Source: Pristionchus mayeri (taxonomy: Eukaryota; Nematoda; Chromadorea; Rhabditida; Neodiplogasteridae). Taken from it: 64,000 nucleotides of DNA. The stretch is taken from positions 29,395,087 through 29,459,086 of the forward strand of contig BTRK01000001.1 of the NCBI GenBank assembly GCA_036245805.1. Reading direction: 5' to 3'. The notes beneath the pieces were generated by a model, which was not told the origin of the DNA, did no database searches, and saw only the letters and a list, made by a program, of their open reading frames with translations. Position numbers and translations under genes: made by a program. Of this stretch, positions 58,901 through 64,000 are shown piece by piece; the first letter of the stretch is position 1; every line of letters begins with the position of its first letter.

Positions 58901-61900
58901 GTCAAGGGATAAAATTATTGTGTGATAAGATAATTAAGAATACCGATACAATTACATCATGAAAAATATGTTTAGAGATTGCTGAGTATGGAAAACGATA
59001 ACAAATTTCATATTTCTTAACTTTTGAAATTCTTAAAAATTTGAAATTTGAAATTTTAGTATTTTTAAAAAAATTTCAATTTTTGAAAATTTCAGTGTTT
59101 TTCATACTCAGCAATCTCTAAACATATTTTTCATGATGTAATTGTATCGGTATTCTTAATTATCTTATCAAACAATAATTTTATCCCTTGACGAACCTTC
59201 GATTGAGCGATTTTGGAGCGAGAAATTCGAGAGGAATACAAGTTTGGATGAATCCTCATGGCTCTAATGTTGTTGACGTCTAAGCATACTCTAAGAATCG
59301 ACAGTTGCTGACCGTTTCGTATTTATAATTTTTAAGTTTACAATGCTGAAAATCGTGCTCATGGGAGAATGCGAAAACCGTATTTTTCGAAATTTCGAAA
59401 TGTCGAATTTCACACAGTAATTTAGCGTTACTGGGCTGAAAACATCGTGAATAAGTACCAGAGAGTGAAATGCAGTGAGCTGGAATGATACGTTTAGTCT
59501 CCTACGTCATGGCAAAAACATGTTTTATGTTGTTCGGCCTCCATTCTTTTGGGCACAAATAATTTAGTTTTTATTTTCATGCTATACCTTCAACATAAAA
59601 GTTTCTCAAAATAATTTTCTGGTTTTTTTGAGCCCTGTGCCGTCTCTCTATCTCATCTGGAAGATGAAATACAGTATTTCCGGGACCAAAACCGGAGAAT
59701 TCCTAAATGCCAGCTCTGGGAGAAAAAGTATAGTTCTTTCAAAAACCCTTCACCAGGGTAGTATATTACCATAGTTTGGTCGATTTTAAATTTGTTTGAA
59801 AAAATTGTTCGCGGAGGCCCTGATTTTGCTTCAACGACTCGTGATACCTGTGTTATTAATATTTCTACCTTCGTATAGAGCGATGGGTACCTCGATAAAA
59901 CCATTCTACCTTTCGAATTACATTCTGCTTCACTACAAAGCTTTCCATTTCCAGCACCACGTCGAGAAGTGGTTGGTTGAGCTGGAGAGGGAATCTGCCA
60001 AGTCGCTTAGAGATCAGATTAAGAAGTGCATTGATACCTGTGGATTATCCTATCCAGCAGCTGCAAAGATGGTTGATGAACCGGAGCAAGTGAGCAAAAA
60101 TAAAGATTGAATGATCACTTTTGATCCATACAATCTCCTATCCAATTGACTTGCGAAATAGTGTATGGAACAAAGACAAGGTTTCATTTTCAAGCACTAT
60201 TCCTAAGAAAAATGTTTCATGTATTACGCTAAAGAGAACAAATTATTACAGAAAGATGAGAAAATAAAGTAACAGAAGGGACTGAAAATAGATTCGTTTC
60301 AGGTTGTCGAACTGTATGTACAAGTGGTTACTACACACGTCGTAGAGAAGGCCATCAAGATGAATGCGTTGAAGGTGATATCTAAATTAAAATCGCCTTT
60401 ATTTTATTATTGAAATCAAATACAAGCGATCAGAATAAACAATATTCAATGAAAACGCTCAGAAACTGCTCGAATACCTCGATGCGGCTGTCAAGGAGGT
60501 GTCTACGAACCTGAGGGAGAAGAGACCGAAGCTGACCAAGAGACTCTGCGAGATAATTGCATCAAGTGAGAAGAAACAACACGATTCTTCAAAAAAAAAA
60601 GATTATTTCTTCTCAGAACAAACCGTCGCCAAGGCACTGCTCAAGAGACAAGTAAAGCTCACGGACGATGAGATTTGGACGAGGGAGGTCCGTAGTAAAA
60701 AAACATTCAAAAAATATTCAAAAACAAATTTTCAGCTCCGCATCTACTGGAACAACGAGCAGGTTTTCGTGCGAGTGTACAGGTAAACAATATTTATACC
60801 CACTAATTGAATGAGATAGGTTTGATATTGAAGGCATGTTAACTCGCTTTTGGATCTACTTTTTAAAAGATGTAAATAATAAAAAAACAATATACGCTCT
60901 CTTTCTCAAGGTCGGTGGTTCGCTTCGACTATGAGTTGCTCGGCTCCAGCCAGCGATCCTTGCCTTCTGGAGGCTCAGATTTTGTCAGGTAATGATTTAT
61001 TAAAAATATATATTTGGTACTTAATAAATTATTAAAGAGCCGCGATCCGCGCTGGCATCGAGCACGTTCCGCTGGCTGTTGTGTAAGCTTTATCTTATAA
61101 AAATACATTTTAAAAATTTATACAAATTTTAAAATTAATAGTAAAATTGCAGTGATGATCTGGGCGCAGTAGAGGAGGCAGTTATTGAGGTTTGGTGTCT
61201 CTGGATTTGTGAACGACTTCCATTTGGCTAATTAAAGCGTGATTCGTATTCCTTTAGCTCGCGCGGACACTCGGCCGTCCGCTTGTGCTCCCGAGACGAG
61301 AAGAGATATTCAGGTAATCCAGGGGAATTGTAGTGTTTTTACAGCATTTTAACATATTTTTGGCCAATGCATCATCGATTGATGTAATAGTTTTGAAGAA
61401 AAACACAAAATATAACTTTAAAGGCATGACCAGCAGTGGATGGCTGCGGACGAGACGCCGGAACAACGGAGGAAAGCCCTTGCGAAGGTTTGTTTTCTGC
61501 AATTCTTCTCAAACGATACAGTGTTTCTTTTTTCCAATGTGCCAGCATGGAATTGATCACTGTTTCTACAAACCTCTCCTTTTTCTCTTTACAAAAACGC
61601 ACACATTGCTGAAATTATTATACAGTATCATTATAAATAATCGCAGGCAGCACTGCTGATCGGAGGTGTGGTCCTGCTCGACGTATCCACTCTGCACCCT
61701 GAGGATCTCGGGCAGATAAATGCTGTTCTGTATGAGATGAGAAGGGAACTGGCACCTAATGGTAAATACTCAGCAGACCCTTACGTTCGATCTGATTATA
61801 CTGCACTGTCAGGAAGAGTTTAAGGACGTGAAGTTACCCTTCAATGATAAAAAATATCAAATTGCTTTGCAGAGCAACTGCGCTGTCGCGTCGATGAATC

Positions 61901-64000
61901 TGAGCTGGTCGTCTCTCGATCAGCACTCATCGTTTTCGTCGTCTCGGTCAGTATTACCTTCTATTCGCACTGGGAAGACTATGCACTAGAGTTTGCAATC
62001 CGCATCGGCTTCTCTTCCTTCATTTCCCACACTTCAAAGACCGGTAGGTCGGAGGTAACGTCTGGAAAATGAAGAGCTATCTCGAATTCTGAATATCAGC
62101 ATCTGATAAGAAATGGCGGAAAATATTTAGAAATACTGCTTCAGAAGCCCTCTCTCTCCTCTTCACTGGCTCTCCTCGACTGCTCCGCACGTCGTTTCTT
62201 CCTCAACGATGACTCGACGAATGACCAGATGGCAGCTCTGTTGAGGGCACACGCAGTACAGGATTACGAGAAGTTCGTCTGCCTTAATTTTCTAAATTTT
62301 TCAATAATACAAATAATTCACCATGTAACAGCACAATGTTATCGACTACAGTGATACAGCCGAATAGATTGCTACAGAAACTTTTTTGACACCTTCTCTT
62401 TAACAATTCATCAATACTCAAAAATTTAGAAGGTTTGCTCTTCAGAATCGCCATCGACGCCTGCCTCGACGTGGACGTCATTAGGGAGATCGTTGCTTGG
62501 CGGCCGCACTACGCACGTGCACTCGACTGGAGGAGAGCACTCGGGCCAGCGATTGTTAAGCTGGCTGGTGAGATTTTAGTAATGAAGAACAGTAAATGAA
62601 AGCTGATTTGGAGCAAGCAGAATCTAAAATTTTTAGAAACGGTAAATTGCCTATCACGGACTGACTCTTTCAGGTAACTTCGAGAATATGAAGGAGCGAC
62701 AAAGTCTGATCGGACGTGCGCTCACCGCAGCGGTGCTGCCTTCCCTGGCGCTGGAGGTAGGCTAATTAGGAATTGACCCAGGCATACATTTAGGTCTAAT
62801 ATTCAGGAAAATGGAACGACAAAGGGGCAAAACGACATTCAGAGTCAAAAAGTGATAAACTTCAGGATCGCATCCTTCTTTCTCGTCTCTTCTCCTTCAC
62901 CACTAACTCCTCCCATCCCGATCGGATCCTGCTCACTTCTCTCTCCTCCCACGGCAATCACTCTCCATTTGTCGCCAAGTGCCTCGAGGTGAGCTTTTGC
63001 GGTTAATTAGAACAGCAGCACTGATGCTCGTTTTGCACTCTCTATTCAAAATTGTTTTTCAGCTACCTGTAGATGCTGTACATTGTAGGACAGAAGAGCA
63101 TGGATTTTCAGCTATCGACGATGCTCTCCGAATCGCTGGTGATGATCGTTCTCGGTCCTCCGATGGCTGGCAAGACGACGCTCATCGATGCAGCCAGGGC
63201 ACTCGTCGAATCCAAGGAGGTTCTATTACGGAGATATTTTCATATGAAGGGCATACTTCAGAATACATTTATCAGGGATCGCAATGTTGTTCAGAAAAGG
63301 CTGTAGGCATTCATTATTGAACTCATAAAAAAACATAGAAATACATCTAAAATAACTTTGGCAATTGCAGATCACCGTCGACTTGTTCGTCTTCCACTCG
63401 GATGTCCCCTCGTTTGAGACGTTTCTAAAAGCGAAGCTCAAGGTGATTGATGCCACAACTTTTTTGAGACAATTACTGAAGCGATTGACGCAGAAATTGT
63501 TATTTTCCTGAACATATTTTTCTACGTGCACAATGGCGATATAATTGCACTTCTTCCCTCATGCCTTACCAATGGTAAAGAACATTGCAATTGATGATAG
63601 CTGATTGCTCAGCATCCTCCGCCTTCCGACGGCCACAGCGAGATGTGGGTGGTGCTGGACGCTCCTCCTCCTGAGAGAATCATGCAATGGATGGAGGAAC
63701 TCGCTTCGAATGAATCGGTGCGTGATTCGGCCTAAAATTCAATTAATAATTCCGATCTATGAATATCCTGCTCTCTGGGCGGTGAATGAACTAGTAGAAA
63801 ATATACGAGTACTAAATGGAAAATCCCTTGAATAGCTTTGACTTCTCAGGCTATTACCCTTCCCTCCCACATGCGCATCATTCTCGAGACCGATGTCGTC
63901 GTGAGGAGTAGTCCACTGCCACTGATCTACGTCGATTGGGATACGGCAAGCATCGATTATCTGAATATCGCAAACTTCTCACATATTCAACGATAACTTG
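46901..64000 (+). CDS. Divergent dynein heavy chain (tail, linker, AAA1, AAA2), runs off the window
   Basis: 53 exons: 46901-47048, 47328-47392, 47502-47592, 47728-47816, about 48003-48073, 48202-48285, 48391-48464, 48630-48741, 48902-48964, 49009-49071, 49261-49394, 49636-49747, 49827-49922, 50040-50122, 50737-50806, 50859-50955, 52055-52179, 53147-53248, 54773-54841, 55109-55180, 55240-55309, 55559-55658, 55797-55926, 56094-56171, 56282-56389, 56577-56667, 56922-56995, 57050-57109, 57210-57275, 57461-57530, 57573-57639, 57756-57899, 58034-58130, 59955-60089, 60303-60374, 60463-60565, 60617-60687, 60736-60782, 60911-60988, 61038-61082, 61153-61189, 61258-61313, 61424-61487, 61647-61761, 61873-61946, 62145-62272, 62446-62567, 62674-62756, 62866-62988, 63073-63219, 63371-63442, 63613-63717, 63850 onward. 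Only the exon near 48003 is unresolved in phase. Linker hallmarks: LPILNAIANRNMRSHHWQM, WKHVEGVFATEDIAYQMPTE, NSYLQKKRTAFPR and HLLSHSELLDLLSQSREP. The tail is only ~660 residues before the linker, about half the usual length. AAA1 is degenerate and AAA2 keeps a P-loop. Dyneins are microtubule motors; C. elegans also has divergent heavy chains (dhc-3, dhc-4) besides dhc-1 and che-3, and which is orthologous is unknown. Confidence 0.85.
51002..51110. repeat. MITE of the GGCACTAGGTCGGATG family (left half only)
   Basis: GGCACTAGGTCGGATGAGAA followed by CGGATGAGAAACAAAAGTAC and TTCCCACACTGTC, like the left half of the copy at 7552. No matching right end was found. It is in a dynein intron. Confidence 0.65.
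51429..51540 (-). repeat. tRNA-derived SINE, copy 3
   Basis: On the minus strand it reads GGTGGCGCAGGCGGTAAGGC, GATGGACTGGGAATCCATC, GGCTCGATACCCACC and CTGGCAAACCTCCGCGAGTC, as in the two copies near 12 kb. Confidence 0.7.
51581..51994. mobile_element. Small foldback element (414 bp), family D
   Basis: GTCCATACCAAAATGTCCCC at the left returns inverted at the right. The arms pair through AATTTTGAAGTTTTAATTAC and AAAGAGCTTGAGCTGTTC to a centre near 51787. It is in the same dynein intron as the SINE and MITE half copy. Confidence 0.85.
52188..52981. mobile_element. Non-autonomous mariner-type element with Hsmar1/MADE1-like ends
   Basis: Ends TTAGGTTGGTGCAAAAGTCT and inverted ...CAAGACTTTTGCACCAACCTGA are flanked by TA (52186-52187 and 52982-52983). 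The TIR closely resembles that of the cecropia-group mariners and human MADE1. The 794-bp interior has no transposase frame. It is in a dynein intron, and the element starts 8 bp after the donor of the exon ending at 52179. Confidence 0.85.
53298..54536 (+). mobile_element. Mariner transposon, copy 2 (frameshifted)
   Basis: 1,239 bp with TA on both sides (53296-53297 and 54537-54538). Nearly identical to copy 1 at 5836. The left terminal repeat has one deletion and one substitution (TTGGGGTGTCGGGAAGGTCG). It lies in the dynein intron between exons 53147-53248 and 54773-54841. Confidence 0.95.
53458..54500 (+). pseudogene. Mariner transposase pseudogene
   Basis: Same protein as copy 1, but the run of seven C after GGACG is six C here (about 53648-53653), which shifts the frame after GRPP and gives an early stop. 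The catalytic part stays open from about 53694. A second single-base loss in the G run near 54452 (five to four) changes the last residues to ...HTLVTENCKALNKK. Copy 2 therefore cannot make a full transposase. A few substitutions separate the copies (for example N to T after SI, H to Q before KKMDEL). The D,D34D residues are unchanged. Confidence 0.9.
56814..56885 (-). tRNA. tRNA-Glu (anticodon TTC)
   Basis: On the minus strand a 72-nt cloverleaf: acceptor TCCCATG/CATGGGA with discriminator A, A box TGGTCTAGTGGTTAGGA, anticodon arm TCTGG-TTTTCAC-CCAGG (anticodon TTC) and T arm CCCGGGTTCGATTCCCGG. All stems pair, with one G-U in the anticodon stem. It is nested antisense in a dynein intron. 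Confidence 0.96.
58135..59814. mobile_element. Foldback (long inverted repeat) element, family E, 1.68 kb
   Basis: CCGCGAACAATTTTTTTCAAA at the left returns inverted at the right as TTTGAAAAAATTGTTCGCGG. The arms (about 830 bp each) pair nearly throughout, with a small loop near 58950-59000, and one block in the arm centre is symmetrical. It has no transposase. It starts five bases after the dynein exon ending at 58130 and fills most of that intron. Confidence 0.85.
61038..61761 (+). other. Degenerate AAA1 ATPase module of the dynein-like gene
   Basis: In the product, EHVPLAVVDDLGAVEEAVIE is followed by LARTLGRPLVLP. It aligns with the canonical AAA1 stretch GPAGTGKTE..VK.LA..LGR.VLVF, but GxxxxGK(T/S) has become VDDLGAV, without Lys and Thr. 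The Walker B segment reads IGGVVLLDVSTLHPEDLGQI where ordinary dyneins have WGCFDEFNR, so the Asp is kept and the catalytic Glu is Val. Downstream, RPHYARALDWRRALGPAIVK still matches the conserved HYDWGLRA-type helix. The fold seems kept and the ATPase chemistry lost. Confidence 0.75.
63073..63717 (+). other. AAA2 module with intact P-loop
   Basis: Exon 63073-63219 encodes SLVMIVLGPPMAGKTTLIDA, a good Walker A. Exon 63613-63717 encodes EMWVVLDAPPPERIMQWMEE, matching the dynein AAA2 Walker B region (WvvfDGpvDaiWiE). The next exon gives MRIILETDVVVRSSPLPLIY, matching the region before ASPATVSR. Confidence 0.8.

Overview
The window is nematode nuclear DNA. The clearest sign is a nematode Str-type serpentine chemoreceptor gene (43682-46063). 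The multi-exon genes, tRNA genes and dense mariner, MITE and foldback load agree with this. The style (GC-rich short exons, medium introns full of repeats) suits a rhabditid or diplogastrid (Pristionchus-like) worm, but the species is inferred. All gene models were spliced by hand by following reading frame across GT/GC-AG junctions.

Layout: (1) 1-3449 (+), 3' part of an NKAP homologue. (2) 3450-9349, intergenic: a 1-kb foldback element, a full mariner with an open transposase, a MITE and a tRNA-Leu(TAA). (3) 9350-35134 (+), a 59-exon gene for a ~1,909-residue coiled-coil protein with a GRIP/GRAB-like C-terminus (Golgi-tether type). Its introns hold MITEs, SINEs, two large foldbacks, a retroelement ORF and a 3,283-bp TIR element. 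(4) 36436-40612 (-), an unrecognised ~335-residue helical protein, with a foldback in one intron. (5) 40613-43681, a duplicated purine-rich segment, one copy of which carries a satellite-filled foldback. (6) 43682-46063 (+), the chemoreceptor. (7) 46901 to the window end (+), a strongly divergent dynein heavy chain with a short tail, linker, AAA1 and AAA2. Its introns hold a second mariner, a Hsmar1/MADE1-like element, a SINE, foldbacks and tRNA-Glu(TTC).

Two things stand out. First, the TIR element at 25363-28645 has a perfect 8-bp target duplication and ~90-bp inverted ends. It carries one intact, ten-exon, 342-codon gene of unknown family on the minus strand, and a 5'-truncated LINE has landed inside it. 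Second, the dynein AAA1 module has lost the Walker A Lys/Thr and the Walker B Glu although the surrounding fold sequence is kept, while AAA2 keeps an intact P-loop. That pattern suggests a non-canonical, possibly non-motile dynein.
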